Origin: Duganella alba
Lineage (GTDB): Bacteria > Pseudomonadota > Gammaproteobacteria > Burkholderiales > Burkholderiaceae_D
DNA length: 64,000 nucleotides
Direction of reading: 5' to 3'
Assembly: GCF_009674495.1 (NCBI RefSeq)
Contig: NZ_WKJN01000020.1
Coordinates: forward strand, 1 to 64,000
In this document: positions 1 to 9,363 of the stretch, one piece after another
Position numbering within the stretch: the first letter of the stretch is position 1
Layout of the letters: each line of letters opens with the position of its first letter
Position numbers and translations under genes: made by a program
The notes under the pieces: generated by a model
The model's database searches: none
The model's input: only the letters and a program-made list of their open reading frames with translations
What the model was told of the DNA's origin: nothing

Positions 1-347
1 GCCTGCGCCAGGGCGCGCGCCTGCCGCAGGCGGGCCGCGGCCGCCTGCAGATCCTGGTTGGCGCCCAGCGCCTGGTGTTCGAGGCCGTCCAATACCGGGT
101 CGGCGAAGACGCGCCACCACTGGCCGCGCTGCGCGTCATCGGCCGGCTGCGCCGGCTTCCAGTTGCCGGCTTCGCCGCTGGCCTCCTTGAACGACGCCGG
201 CAGCGGCGCATCGGGCCGCTGCCACGGCTGCTCCACCGAGCACGCCGCCAGCAGCGCCAGCATGGCGGCGCCGGCCGTCAGACGTGGCAAGCGGACTCCC
301 CTGGTCGCTGGCTGTTGTTTCATTTTTTGTTTCATTTCTTGATTCAT
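1..347 (-). CDS. RND efflux outer-membrane factor lipoprotein (NodT/OprN type), 5' part only
   Basis: This is the N-terminal 115 residues of an outer-membrane channel lipoprotein; the rest lies beyond the left edge. A basic start is followed by a hydrophobic stretch ending in the lipobox LLAAC, giving a lipid-modified Cys near residue 36. Next come the features typical of the family: a PxAxFKEA-like segment, QWWRVFADPVLDGLEHQAL and the start of the first coiled coil (NQDLQAAAARLRQA). The start at 347 has a GAGG Shine-Dalgarno and begins 11 bp after the pump gene stops, so it is the third gene of the efflux operon. It would form the outer-membrane exit duct for the pump. Family is clear; substrate is unknown. 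Confidence 0.88.
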   Translation of the reverse strand, partial: MNQEMKQKMKQQPATRGVRLPRLTAGAAMLALLAACSVEQPWQRPDAPLPASFKEASGEAGNWKPAQPADDAQRGQWWRVFADPVLDGLEHQALGANQDLQAAAARLRQARALAQ

Positions 348-358
348 TGGCTGCCTCA

Positions 359-3300
359 TCACGCTACCTTTGGATAATCAGTGCTATGCGGCGCATCCTT
401 CTGCGCCACATGTATCTTGCCGCCCGCGACCGTGCGCAGCACAACGTAGAACACCGGCGTCAGCATCAGGCCGAACAGCGTCACCCCCAGCATGCCGAAG
501 AACACCGCCACGCCCATCGCCTGGCGCATCTCCGATCCCGCCCCGGTGGACAGGACCAGCGGCACCACGCCCATCACGAAGGCGATCGACGTCATCAGGA
601 TCGGCCGCAGGCGCAGACGGCTCGCTTCGATGGCGGCAGCCATCGGCGTCAGGCCGTCGTGTTCCAGTTCGCGTGCGAACTCGACGATCAGGATCGCGTT
701 CTTTGATGCCAGCCCCACCAGCACCATCATGCCGATCTGGGTGAAGATATTGTTGTCGCCGCCGGTCAGCCACACCCCGGCCAGCGCCGACAGCACGCTC
801 ATCGGCACGATCAGGATCACCGCCAGCGGCAGCGTCAGGCTTTCGTACAAGGCCGCCAGCACCAGGAACACCAGCAGCACGCTGATCGGGAACACCCACA
901 TGCCGGCGCTGCCGGCCAGCACCTGCTGGTAGGTCAGGTCGGTCCACTCGAACTTGACGCCTTTCGGCAGCACCTCGGCGGCCACGCGCTCGGCCGCCGC
1001 CTGCGCCTCGCCGGACGAATAGCCGGGCGCCGGGCCGCCGTTGATGTCGGCGGCGGTGTGGCCGTTGTAGCGCACCACCGACACCGGGCCATAGGTCGGC
1101 GTCACCGTGGCCACCGCGGCCAGCGGCACCATGTCGCCATGGTCGTTGCGGGTTTTCAGTTGCAGGATGTCGTCGGCGTTCTGGCGGAACGGCGCATCCG
1201 CCTGCACCCGCACCTGGTAGACGCGGCCAAAGCGGTTGAAGTCGTTGACATACAGCGAGCCCAGGTAGGTCTGCATGGTGCTGAAGACGTCGGTGACCGG
1301 CACGCCCAGCTGCTTGGCCTTGACCCGGTCCAGCTCCAGGTTCAGCTGCGGCACATTGATCTCATAGTTGGAGAACATCGGACCGAGTTCGGGACGGCTG
1401 GCGGCGCGCTGGACAAAAGCCGCCTTGGCCCGGTTCAACGCCTCGTAGCCGACCGCGCCATGGTCCTCCAGCTGCATCTTGAAGCCGCCCAGGGTGCCGA
1501 TGCCAAGCACCGGCGGCGGCGGGAACACGGCGATGAAGGCGCCCTTGATGCTGCTGAACTGCTTGTTCAGCGCGGCCGCGATGGCGGCGGCCGACAAGTC
1601 CTTGCCCCGCTCGCGGAAGGGCTTCAGCGGCACGAACACCACCGCCGCATTGGAACTGTTGGTGAAGCCGTCGACCGACAGGCCGGGGAACGCCACCGCG
1701 TGCGCGGCGCCGGGCTGCTTCATGACGATCTCGCCCATCGCGCGCGCCACCTGCTCGCTGCGGTCCAGCGCCGCGCCATTGGGCAGGCGGGCAAAGGAAA
1801 TCAGATACTCCTTGTCCTGCGCCGGCACGAAGCCACCGGGCACGCTGCGCGTCACCAGCACGGTCAGCCCGAGCAAGGCGGCGTACAACAACAGCATGCC
1901 GCCCTTGTGCGCCAGCGCGCCCTGGACGCCACGGCCGTAGCGTTCCGAGCCGCGCCGGAACACCCGGTTGAACCAGCCGAAGAACGGCCCCAGCACGCGG
2001 TTCATGGCGCGCGTCAACGCGTCCGGTTCGGCGTCGTGGCCGCGCAGCAGCAAGGCCGACAGCGCCGGCGACAAGGTCAGCGAATTGAACGCCGAAATCA
2101 CCGTCGAAATGGCGATCGTCATCGCGAACTGCTTGTAGAACTGCCCGGTCAGGCCGCTCATGAAGGCCAGCGGCACGAACACCGCCACCAGCGTCAGCGC
2201 GATCGCGATGATGGGCCCGCTCACCTCCTGCATCGCCTTGTAGGTGGCGTCGCGCGCGCCGAGACCGGCGGCGATGTTGCGCTCGACGTTCTCCACCACC
2301 ACGATGGCGTCGTCGACCACGATGCCGATCGCCAGCACCATGCCGAACAGCGACAGCGCGTTGATCGAAAAGCCGAACGCCAGCAGCAGCGCGAAGGTGC
2401 CGACGATCGACACCGGCACCGCGATCAGCGGAATGATCGAGGTGCGCCAGGTCTGCAGGAACACGATGACCACGACCACCACCAGCGCGATGGCTTCCAG
2501 CAGCGTGTGGATCACCGCCTCGATGCTGGATTTGACGAAGCGGGTCGGGTCGTACACGATGTCATAGGTCACATCGGCCGGAAAGTCGGCGCTCAGCTCC
2601 TTCAGCGCGGCGCGCACGTCGTCGGCGATCTGCAAGGCGTTCGCGCCCGGCGTCTGGTTGATCGACAGCGCGATGGCCGGCTTGTTGTCCAGCATCGAGC
2701 GCCGCCCATACTCGGCGGCGGCCAGCTCGATGCGGGCGATGTCGCGCAGATAGGTGACCGCGCCGTCGGCGCTCTTGACCACGATGGCGCCGAAGTCCTC
2801 TTCCGTCGACAGGCGGCCGCGCGCATTGACCGACAACTCCAGCGGCGCGCCGGGCACCGAAGGCGCGGCGCCCACCACGCCGGCGGCGACTTGCACGTTC
2901 TGCTCGCGGATCGCCGCCACCACCTCCATCGCCGTCAGCTTGCGCTGCGCGATCCTGGCCGGGTCGAGCCACACCCGCATCGCATAGTCGCCGGCGCCCC
3001 ACAACTGCACCTCGCCCACGCCGCGGATGCGCGCCAGGCGGTCGCGCACATGCAGCAGCGCATAGTTGCGCAGATAGGTGATGTCGTAGCGGCCGTTGGG
3101 CGACAGCAGGTGCAGGAACATGGTCACCGTCGGCGAGCTCTTGGCGGTGGTCACGCCCAGCCGCTGCACGTCCTCCGGCAGGCGCGGCAAGGCCTGGTTG
3201 ACGCGGTTCTGCACCAGCTGCGCCGCCAGGTCCGGATTGGTGCCGAGCTGGAAGGTTACCGTCAGCGTCAGGTTGCCGTCGTTGGTCGATTGCGACTGCA

Positions 3301-3538
3301 TGTACAGCATGTTTTCCACGCCATTGATTTTTTCCTCCAGCGGCGCCGCCACCGCCTCGGCGATCACCTTGGGATTGGCGCCCGGATACTGCGCATGCAC
3401 GATCACGGACGGCGGCACCACTTCCGGATACTCGGCGATCGGCAGCTGGAACAGCGCCACCAGGCCGGCCAGCAGGATGATGACCGACAGCACGCCGGCG
3501 AAGATCGGCCGGTCGATAAAGAACTTGGAAATATTCAT
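359..3538 (-). CDS. RND multidrug efflux pump, inner-membrane subunit (HAE1 family)
   Basis: A 1059-residue proton-driven drug exporter of the AcrB/MexF class, which takes substrates from the periplasm and inner membrane. The N-terminus MNISKFFIDRPIFAGVLS is the classic first transmembrane helix. The proton-relay pair is present in GIVVDDAIVVVENVER (D409 and D410). Two repeated halves with large periplasmic loops are visible, and the length matches the family. Its ATG overlaps the stop of the membrane fusion gene (ATGA), so the two are translationally coupled. MexF-like features suggest a MexEF-OprN-type system, but the drug range cannot be read from sequence. Confidence 0.96.
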   Translation of the reverse strand: MNISKFFIDRPIFAGVLSVIILLAGLVALFQLPIAEYPEVVPPSVIVHAQYPGANPKVIAEAVAAPLEEKINGVENMLYMQSQSTNDGNLTLTVTFQLGTNPDLAAQLVQNRVNQALPRLPEDVQRLGVTTAKSSPTVTMFLHLLSPNGRYDITYLRNYALLHVRDRLARIRGVGEVQLWGAGDYAMRVWLDPARIAQRKLTAMEVVAAIREQNVQVAAGVVGAAPSVPGAPLELSVNARGRLSTEEDFGAIVVKSADGAVTYLRDIARIELAAAEYGRRSMLDNKPAIALSINQTPGANALQIADDVRAALKELSADFPADVTYDIVYDPTRFVKSSIEAVIHTLLEAIALVVVVVIVFLQTWRTSIIPLIAVPVSIVGTFALLLAFGFSINALSLFGMVLAIGIVVDDAIVVVENVERNIAAGLGARDATYKAMQEVSGPIIAIALTLVAVFVPLAFMSGLTGQFYKQFAMTIAISTVISAFNSLTLSPALSALLLRGHDAEPDALTRAMNRVLGPFFGWFNRVFRRGSERYGRGVQGALAHKGGMLLLYAALLGLTVLVTRSVPGGFVPAQDKEYLISFARLPNGAALDRSEQVARAMGEIVMKQPGAAHAVAFPGLSVDGFTNSSNAAVVFVPLKPFRERGKDLSAAAIAAALNKQFSSIKGAFIAVFPPPPVLGIGTLGGFKMQLEDHGAVGYEALNRAKAAFVQRAASRPELGPMFSNYEINVPQLNLELDRVKAKQLGVPVTDVFSTMQTYLGSLYVNDFNRFGRVYQVRVQADAPFRQNADDILQLKTRNDHGDMVPLAAVATVTPTYGPVSVVRYNGHTAADINGGPAPGYSSGEAQAAAERVAAEVLPKGVKFEWTDLTYQQVLAGSAGMWVFPISVLLVFLVLAALYESLTLPLAVILIVPMSVLSALAGVWLTGGDNNIFTQIGMMVLVGLASKNAILIVEFARELEHDGLTPMAAAIEASRLRLRPILMTSIAFVMGVVPLVLSTGAGSEMRQAMGVAVFFGMLGVTLFGLMLTPVFYVVLRTVAGGKIHVAQKDAPHSTDYPKVA

Positions 3539-4722
3539 TCGGCTTTGCCCTCTGCCCGCGGAGCGGCGGCTGGCGTCCCGCCCATGGCCACCAGATGCGC
3601 GCGCACCCTGGCGTCCGGCTGGACGCGCTGCGCGCCGTTGACGACCACCCGCTCGCCGGCCTGCAGGCCGCTGCTGACCACCCGCAGGTTGCCGCGCAGC
3701 GCGCCCAACTGCACTTCGCGGTAGACCGCGCGGCCCTGCGCATCGATCACGTATAAAAATTTCTTGGTCTGCTCGGTGCCGATGGCGGCGTCATCGACCA
3801 GCAGCGCGGCGTGCGGCGTGCCGCCGCCCATGCGGATGCGCGCATACAAGCCCGGCACCAGCAGCCCATCGCTGTTGTCGAAACGGGCGCGCATGCGGAT
3901 CGTTCCCGACGAACGGTCGACGCGGTTATCGACCGACTGGATCGTCCCGGCACGCGGATAGCCGTTCTCGTTGCCCAAGCCCAGCTCGACGCCGACCTTG
4001 CCGCCCTGCCGGGCATGGCCGATGTATTGCAGATAGGTCTGTTCGTCGGCGTCGAACTCGGCGTAGATGGGCGACACCGAGACGATCGACGTCAACGGCG
4101 CGGCGCCGTTGTCGGCGCTGACGATATTGCCCAGCGTGATTTCAGCGCGCGAGATGCGGCCGGCGATGGGCGCGACGATGCGCGTATGCTCCAGATTGAT
4201 CCGGGCCAGCGCCAGCGCGGCGCGCGCCGATTGCAGGTTAGCGGCGGCCTCGCGCGCGGCGTTCTGCTTCTCGTCGTAGTCGCGCCGGGCGATGGCGTTG
4301 TCGCCGATCAGGCGCTGCGCGCGCTCGCCGTCGCGCTGCAGGTAGTCGGCGCGCGTTTGCGCCGCCGCCAGCAGCCCGCTTGCGCGGTCGACTTCGGCCT
4401 GGTAAGGACGCGGGTCGATCACGAACAGCAGCTCGCCCTTTTGCACCAGCGCGCCGTCGCGGATGTGCACCGCGACGATGGCGCCGGACACCTGCGGCCG
4501 GATATCGACCTGCTCGACGGCGGCCAGCCGCCCGGAATAGGATTGCAGATCGGTGATGGTTTGTTGCAGCACGGCGGCCACATCGACCTCCGGCAAATCG
4601 GCGGACGACGATGGCGGCGGCGTGCCGGCGCGCAGGACGCCATAGGCGCCCAGTCCGGCCACGGCGGTCAGCAGCAGCGCGGCCGACGCCCGCCTGGAAC
4701 GGGAAAGAGGAAAGACTGACAT
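3535..4722 (-). CDS. RND efflux membrane fusion protein (periplasmic adaptor)
   Basis: A 395-residue adaptor that bridges the pump and the outer-membrane channel. It has one N-terminal membrane anchor (RASAALLLTAVAGLGAYGVL), a lipoyl/barrel-sandwich half-motif (RPQVSGAIVAVHIRDGALVQKGELLF), an alpha-helical hairpin rich in Ala/Arg, and a beta-barrel with the RTLxxRxG-like region. The open frame extends upstream to 4935, but MSVFPLSRSRRAS at 4722 fits the signal-anchor position, so that start was chosen. It is the first gene of the efflux operon and diverges from the GlxA-type regulator. Confidence 0.93.
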   Translation of the reverse strand: MSVFPLSRSRRASAALLLTAVAGLGAYGVLRAGTPPPSSSADLPEVDVAAVLQQTITDLQSYSGRLAAVEQVDIRPQVSGAIVAVHIRDGALVQKGELLFVIDPRPYQAEVDRASGLLAAAQTRADYLQRDGERAQRLIGDNAIARRDYDEKQNAAREAAANLQSARAALALARINLEHTRIVAPIAGRISRAEITLGNIVSADNGAAPLTSIVSVSPIYAEFDADEQTYLQYIGHARQGGKVGVELGLGNENGYPRAGTIQSVDNRVDRSSGTIRMRARFDNSDGLLVPGLYARIRMGGGTPHAALLVDDAAIGTEQTKKFLYVIDAQGRAVYREVQLGALRGNLRVVSSGLQAGERVVVNGAQRVQPDARVRAHLVAMGGTPAAAPRAEGKAE

Positions 4723-4791
4723 GAGGATTTCACCAGATAGTTTCGGTGCCGAAATTCTGATCCAGGTGGTCGGCGGCGCAAAGGACGCAGA

Positions 4792-4846
4792 TCCCTCGTT
4801 TCTGGTCATCCCGCAAAACAGGAAAAAAGTGACGCGAAACGAGGGA
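4792..4846. promoter_or_regulatory. Candidate operator: 11-bp perfect inverted repeat in the divergent promoter region
   Basis: TCCCTCGTTTC at 4792-4802 is matched by its exact reverse complement at 4836-4846. The arm centres are 44 bp apart, about four helical turns. The pair lies between the efflux operon (start 4722) and the AraC/GlxA-type regulator (start 4891). The geometry suits a dimeric or looping regulator acting on both genes. The binding protein is inferred from position only. Confidence 0.5.
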
Positions 4847-4890
4847 AATATGTCATTGCGGACAAAGCCTTTCTGTAGCAGAATCGCCCC

Positions 4891-5904
4891 ATGGACATCA
4901 GCAACGACACCACCAGCGGCGCCTGCATGCCGCACGACGGCCCACCGGCAAACGCGCGCGACATCGCTTTTCTGGTCTACCCCGGCTTCCAGATACAGGA
5001 CTTGAGCGGACCGTTGGCGGCGTTCGAGGTGGCGGGCATCACGGAGGGCGCATGCCGCTACCGCTGCAAGGTTGTCTCGTTGGCGGGCGGCGCGGTCTGC
5101 AGCTCATCCGGCCTGGAGGTGATGACGCGCAAGATCCGCACCAAGCCCTACGACACCCTGGTGGTGGTGGGCGGCTCGATGCTCACCGATCCCTTGCTGC
5201 TGCCCCGGATCTCCGAGCAGTTGAACCGCGCCGCCATGCGCGGCGGCCGTCGCATTGCCAGCGTCTGCACCGGTGCGTTCCTGCTGGCCGCCGCCGGCCT
5301 GCTCGACGGCCGGCGCGCCACCACGCATTGGAAGTACGCGGCGCGGTTGCAGCGCCAGTTCCCCAAGGTGAGAGTGGAAGGCGACCGCATCTTCACCAGG
5401 GACCGGGGCATCTGGACCTCGGCCGGCGTCACCTCGGGCATCGACCTGGCGCTGGCCATGATCGAAGACGACCTGGGCAGCGAGGTCGCGCGCGACACCG
5501 CGCAGATGCTGGTGGTGTATCACCGCCGTCCCGGCAACCAGTCGCAGTTCTCCGCCATGGCCGCGATGGAACCGGAATCGGACCGCATCCGCCAGGTATT
5601 GAGCTATATGCGCGACCACCTGGCGCAGGAACTGTCGACCGAGCACCTGGCGTCGGTGGCCTGCCTCAGTCCGCGTCAGTTCGGACGAGCATTCCTGGCC
5701 GAGACCGGCGAGACGCCGGCCAAGGCGGTCGAACGGTTGCGCGTTGAAGTGGCGCGACTCAAGGTCGAACGCAGCGCCGAGCCGATCGAGATCATCGCCC
5801 GCAGCGCCGGCTTCGCCGACCCCGAACGGATGCGGCGCGCCTTCATCCGTGTCACCGGCCACCCACCGCAAAGCATCCGGCGCATGGCCAGCCACGCCTC
5901 GTAG
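4891..5904 (+). CDS. GlxA-family transcriptional regulator (DJ-1/PfpI domain plus AraC HTH)
   Basis: A 337-residue regulator. Residues about 24-200 form a class-I glutamine amidotransferase-like (DJ-1/PfpI) fold with the nucleophile-elbow sequence ASVCTGAFLL (C126) and TTHWKYA. Residues about 230-330 form an AraC-type double helix-turn-helix (LASVACLSPRQFGRAFLAETG, then IEIIARSAGFADPERMRRAF). The family usually senses small nitrogenous ligands rather than acting as an enzyme. Its divergent position beside the RND operon and the shared inverted repeat make it the likely local regulator of efflux. A second in-frame ATG at residue 13 is an alternative start; neither has a strong ribosome site. 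Confidence 0.9.
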   Translation: MDISNDTTSGACMPHDGPPANARDIAFLVYPGFQIQDLSGPLAAFEVAGITEGACRYRCKVVSLAGGAVCSSSGLEVMTRKIRTKPYDTLVVVGGSMLTDPLLLPRISEQLNRAAMRGGRRIASVCTGAFLLAAAGLLDGRRATTHWKYAARLQRQFPKVRVEGDRIFTRDRGIWTSAGVTSGIDLALAMIEDDLGSEVARDTAQMLVVYHRRPGNQSQFSAMAAMEPESDRIRQVLSYMRDHLAQELSTEHLASVACLSPRQFGRAFLAETGETPAKAVERLRVEVARLKVERSAEPIEIIARSAGFADPERMRRAFIRVTGHPPQSIRRMASHAS

Positions 5905-5918
5905 ACAAGGCAAAAAGA

Positions 5919-5946
5919 AAAGCCCCTGAATCAGGGGCTTTTTCTC
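5919..5946 (+). terminator. Intrinsic terminator after the GlxA-type regulator
   Basis: AAGCCCCTGA and its reverse complement TCAGGGGCTT are separated by one base and followed by TTTTCTC. It lies 15 bp past the stop codon. The A-rich upstream side means it could also stop guaA transcripts arriving on the minus strand. Confidence 0.85.
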
Positions 5947-5987
5947 ATCAATTTGCCAGGCAGCGCCAGCCGCTACGGCCTAGAGCA

Positions 5988-7598
5988 TCATTCCCACTCG
6001 ATGGTCGCAGGTGGCTTACCGGAAATGTCATAAACGACACGGTTGATACCGCGCACTTCGTTAATGATGCGGTTGCTTACCTTGCCCAGCAGTGCGTGCG
6101 GCAGGTGCGCCCAGTGTGCCGTCATGAAGTCCTGCGTCTGCACCGCGCGCAGCGCCACCACGTATTCGTAGGTGCGGCCGTCGCCCATCACGCCCACCGA
6201 CTTCACCGGCAGGAACACGGCAAACGCCTGCGAGGTCGCGTCGTACCAGTTCTGCGGCACGGCGTCCTGGTCGAAGCCCGGCACGATAGTCGCTTCGTAT
6301 GGCGTGTTGCGCAGCTCTTCGATGAAGATGGCGTCGGCCTGGCGCAGCAGGTCGGCGTATTCCTTCTTCACTTCGCCCAGGATGCGCACGCCCAGGCCCG
6401 GACCTGGGAACGGATGACGGTAGACCATGTCATGCGGCAGGCCCAGCGCCACGCCCAGCTTGCGCACCTCGTCCTTGAACAGTTCGCGCAGCGGTTCCAG
6501 CAGCGACAGTTTCATGTGTTCCGGCAGACCGCCCACGTTATGGTGCGACTTGATGGTCTGGCCCTTCTTGCCCTTGCCGGCCGACTCGATCACATCCGGG
6601 TAGATGGTGCCTTGCGCCAGCCACTTGGCGTTGACCAGCTTGCCCGATTCCTTGTCGAACACTTCGACGAATTCGCGGCCGATGATCTTGCGCTTCTGCT
6701 CCGGATCGCTGACACCTTTCAGGTGGCCCATGAACTGGTCTTCCGCATCGACGCGGATGACTTTGACGCCCAGGTTGTTGGCGAACATGTCCATGACCAT
6801 CTTGCCTTCGTTCAGGCGCAGCAGGCCGTGGTCGACGAATACGCAGGTCAGCTGGTCGCCGATGGCGCGGTGGATCAGCGCGGCCGCCACCGACGAATCG
6901 ACGCCGCCCGACAGGCCCAAAATCACTTCATCGGTGCCGACCTGGGCGCGGATCTTCTCGACCGCTTCCGAGATGTAGTCCGGCATGTTCCAGTCCGATT
7001 TGCAGCCGCAGATTTCGTGCACGAAGCGGCTCAGCATGACCTTGCCCTGCACCGTGTGCGTCACTTCCGGGTGCCATTGCACGCCGTAGAAGCTTTTCTC
7101 TTCGTTGGCCATCGCGGCGATCGGGCACGATGGCGTGTCGCCCATCAGCACGAAGCCTGGCGGCATGTCCAGCACCTTGTCGCCGTGGCTCATCCAGACC
7201 TTCTGCATGCCGTGGCCTTCGTCGGTGACGAAGTCGACGATGCCGTCGAGCAGTTTGGTGTGGTTGCGCGCGCGCACTTCGGCGTAACCGAATTCACGCA
7301 CCTTGCCGTTTTCGACCTTGCCGCCCAGCTGCGCCGCCATGGTCTGCATGCCGTAGCAAATGCCCAGCACCGGCACGCCCAGTTCGAACACGGCGTCCGG
7401 CGCGCGCGGCGCATCGCCTTCCAGCGTCGAGCTGTGGCTGCCCGACAGGATCACGCCGGCGGCGCCGTAGTTGCGCACGAACTCGTCGCTGACGTCATAC
7501 GGGAACACTTCCGAGAACACGCCGGAATCGCGCACGCGGCGGGCGATCAGCTGGGTCACTTGGGAGCCGAAATCGAGAATGAGGATTTTAGAATGCAT
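5988..7598 (-). CDS. guaA: GMP synthase (glutamine-hydrolysing)
   Basis: A 536-residue enzyme converting XMP, ATP and glutamine to GMP. The N-terminal class-I amidotransferase has the nucleophile C81 in GICYGMQ and downstream QWHPE. The ATP-pyrophosphatase domain carries the P-loop LGLSGGVDSSV. The C-terminal dimerisation domain ends in the conserved KPPATIEWE. The open frame continues upstream to 7757, but MHSKILILDFGSQ at 7598 is the family start. No good Shine-Dalgarno precedes it. It follows guaB by 67 bp, with a terminator hairpin in the gap. Confidence 0.97.
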   Translation of the reverse strand: MHSKILILDFGSQVTQLIARRVRDSGVFSEVFPYDVSDEFVRNYGAAGVILSGSHSSTLEGDAPRAPDAVFELGVPVLGICYGMQTMAAQLGGKVENGKVREFGYAEVRARNHTKLLDGIVDFVTDEGHGMQKVWMSHGDKVLDMPPGFVLMGDTPSCPIAAMANEEKSFYGVQWHPEVTHTVQGKVMLSRFVHEICGCKSDWNMPDYISEAVEKIRAQVGTDEVILGLSGGVDSSVAAALIHRAIGDQLTCVFVDHGLLRLNEGKMVMDMFANNLGVKVIRVDAEDQFMGHLKGVSDPEQKRKIIGREFVEVFDKESGKLVNAKWLAQGTIYPDVIESAGKGKKGQTIKSHHNVGGLPEHMKLSLLEPLRELFKDEVRKLGVALGLPHDMVYRHPFPGPGLGVRILGEVKKEYADLLRQADAIFIEELRNTPYEATIVPGFDQDAVPQNWYDATSQAFAVFLPVKSVGVMGDGRTYEYVVALRAVQTQDFMTAHWAHLPHALLGKVSNRIINEVRGINRVVYDISGKPPATIEWE

Positions 7599-7620
7599 GG
7601 AGTCAACCGATGAAGAGGAG

Positions 7621-7653
7621 AATAGAAAAACGCCGGCGGTGGACGCCGGCGTT
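7621..7653 (-). terminator. Intrinsic terminator between guaB and guaA
   Basis: Read on the minus strand, AACGCCGGCG, a short loop, then CGCCGGCGTT form a perfect 10-bp stem followed by TTTCTATT. It sits 13 bp after the guaB stop and about 20 bp before the guaA start codon. Most guaB transcripts should end here unless read-through is regulated or guaA has its own promoter. Confidence 0.8.
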
Positions 7654-7665
7654 GCAAGGACTTGT

Positions 7666-9129
7666 TTAGTCGCCGGAACGGTAGTTCGGCGCTTCCTTGG
7701 TGATTTGCACGTCGTGTACATGCGACTCGCGCATGCCGGCCGAGGTGATCTCGACAAACTCGGCTTTGTTACGCAGTTCGTCGATGGTGGCGCAGCCGCA
7801 GTAGCCCATCGACTGGCGCACGCCGCCGACCAGCTGGAAGATGATCGCCAGCACCGAGCCTTTGTAGGCGACGCGGCCTTCGATACCTTCCGGCACGAAC
7901 TTGTCGGCCTTCATGGTGGCGTCCTGGAAGTAGCGGTCGGCCGAACCGTCCGACATCGCGCCCAGCGAACCCATGCCGCGATACGACTTGTACGAACGGC
8001 CCTGATACAGGATCACTTCGCCTGGCGCTTCTTCAGTACCGGCAAACATCGAGCCCATCATCACGGTCGAGGCGCCGGCTGCCAGCGCTTTCGAGATGTC
8101 GCCCGAGAAGCGGATGCCGCCGTCGGCGATGCATGGCACGCCGGTGCCTTCCAGCGCTTCCGCCACGTTGGAGATGGCGGTGATTTGCGGCACGCCCACG
8201 CCGGCGACGATACGGGTGGTGCAGATCGAGCCAGGGCCGATGCCGACCTTGACCGCGTCCGCGCCGTATTCCACCAGTGCTTTGGCGGCGGCGGCGGTGG
8301 CGATGTTGCCGCCGATGACGTCCACGTGCGGGTACTTGGTCTTGATCCACTTCACGCGGTCGAGGATGCCTTGCGAGTGGCCGTGGGCGGTGTCGACCAC
8401 CAGCACGTCGACGCCGGCCGCGACCAGCAGGTCGATGCGCTCTTCGTCTTTCGCGCCGACGCCGACCGCGGCGCCGACCAGCAGCTTGCCCTGCGAGTCT
8501 TTCGACGCCAGCGGGTGCTCGGTGGATTTCTGGATGTCCTTGACGGTGATCAGGCCGCGCAGTTCAAAGGCGTCGTTGACCACCAGCACGCGCTCCAGGC
8601 GGTGCTTGTTCATCAGGCGCTTGGCTTCGTCGCGGTCGGCGTCTTCCTTGACCACCACCAGCTTTTCGCGTGGGGTCATCTTGGCGCGGGCTTCGGCGTC
8701 CAGTTCCTGTTCGAACCGCAGGTCGCGGTTGGTGATGATGCCGACCACTTCCTTGCCTTCAACGACAGGGAAGCCGGAAATGCCGTATTGCTCGGTCAGT
8801 TTGATGACGTCGCGGATCTTCATGGTTGGCGGGATGGTGATCGGATCACGCAGCACGCCGGCCTCGAAACGCTTGACGCGCGCTACTTCACGGGCCTGAT
8901 CTTTCGGATTCAGGTTCTTGTGAATGATGCCGATGCCGCCCTCTTGTGCCATGGCAATCGCCAGGCGCGCCTCGGTGACCGTATCCATCGCTGCCGACAG
9001 CAGAGGGATGTTCAGGCTGATATTGCGAGTCAGACGGGTTTTGAGGGACGTATCCGCAGGCAGAACGTTGGAGTACGCTGGGACGAGCAGCACGTCATCG
9101 AATGTGAGTGCTTTTTGAAGTAGACGCAT
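7666..9129 (-). CDS. guaB: IMP dehydrogenase
   Basis: A 487-residue NAD-dependent enzyme that oxidises IMP to XMP, the committed step of guanine nucleotide synthesis. The start MRLLQKALTFDDVLLVPAYS and the catalytic loop GPGSICTTRI with the thioimidate cysteine C303 are diagnostic. Two CBS domains sit at about residues 90-205 (EGKEVVGIITNRDLRF, RVLVVNDAFELRGLITVKD). The flap region and the C-terminal YRGMGSLGAMSDGS segment are intact. It has a good sigma-70 promoter directly upstream and is followed by guaA. Confidence 0.98.
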   Translation of the reverse strand: MRLLQKALTFDDVLLVPAYSNVLPADTSLKTRLTRNISLNIPLLSAAMDTVTEARLAIAMAQEGGIGIIHKNLNPKDQAREVARVKRFEAGVLRDPITIPPTMKIRDVIKLTEQYGISGFPVVEGKEVVGIITNRDLRFEQELDAEARAKMTPREKLVVVKEDADRDEAKRLMNKHRLERVLVVNDAFELRGLITVKDIQKSTEHPLASKDSQGKLLVGAAVGVGAKDEERIDLLVAAGVDVLVVDTAHGHSQGILDRVKWIKTKYPHVDVIGGNIATAAAAKALVEYGADAVKVGIGPGSICTTRIVAGVGVPQITAISNVAEALEGTGVPCIADGGIRFSGDISKALAAGASTVMMGSMFAGTEEAPGEVILYQGRSYKSYRGMGSLGAMSDGSADRYFQDATMKADKFVPEGIEGRVAYKGSVLAIIFQLVGGVRQSMGYCGCATIDELRNKAEFVEITSAGMRESHVHDVQITKEAPNYRSGD

Positions 9130-9155
9130 AGCATTTCCTATAGGCGCAAAGCGGC

Positions 9156-9184
9156 ATTATACAGGGATCGTGATTAATTGTCTG
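9156..9184 (-). promoter_or_regulatory. Sigma-70 promoter of guaB
   Basis: On the minus strand, CAGACA (9184-9179) and a perfect TATAAT (9161-9156) are separated by 17 bp. Transcription should start about 20 nt upstream of the guaB ATG at 9129, leaving a short leader. Confidence 0.65.
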
Positions 9185-9363
9185 CAACTTCCCGAGCCAT
9201 AGGTGGATTCTCATGATTCTATCTAAAAAAGACAGGTCTGCGGCGGTCCGCATAGCACAACCACTAGGTGCGCGAAAGTCGAACGTTCGAGCCGAGTCAA
9301 GCCAGACGAAGAGAAATAAATCATCGACGCTCCGCCAGCCGGGCTTTTAATCGTCCTCGCCAA

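Noticed and set aside
1058..3724. 888-codon open frame antisense to the RND pump
   Set aside because: His/Arg-rich low-complexity translation typical of the opposite strand of a GC-rich gene; the pump frame on the minus strand is a clear family member.
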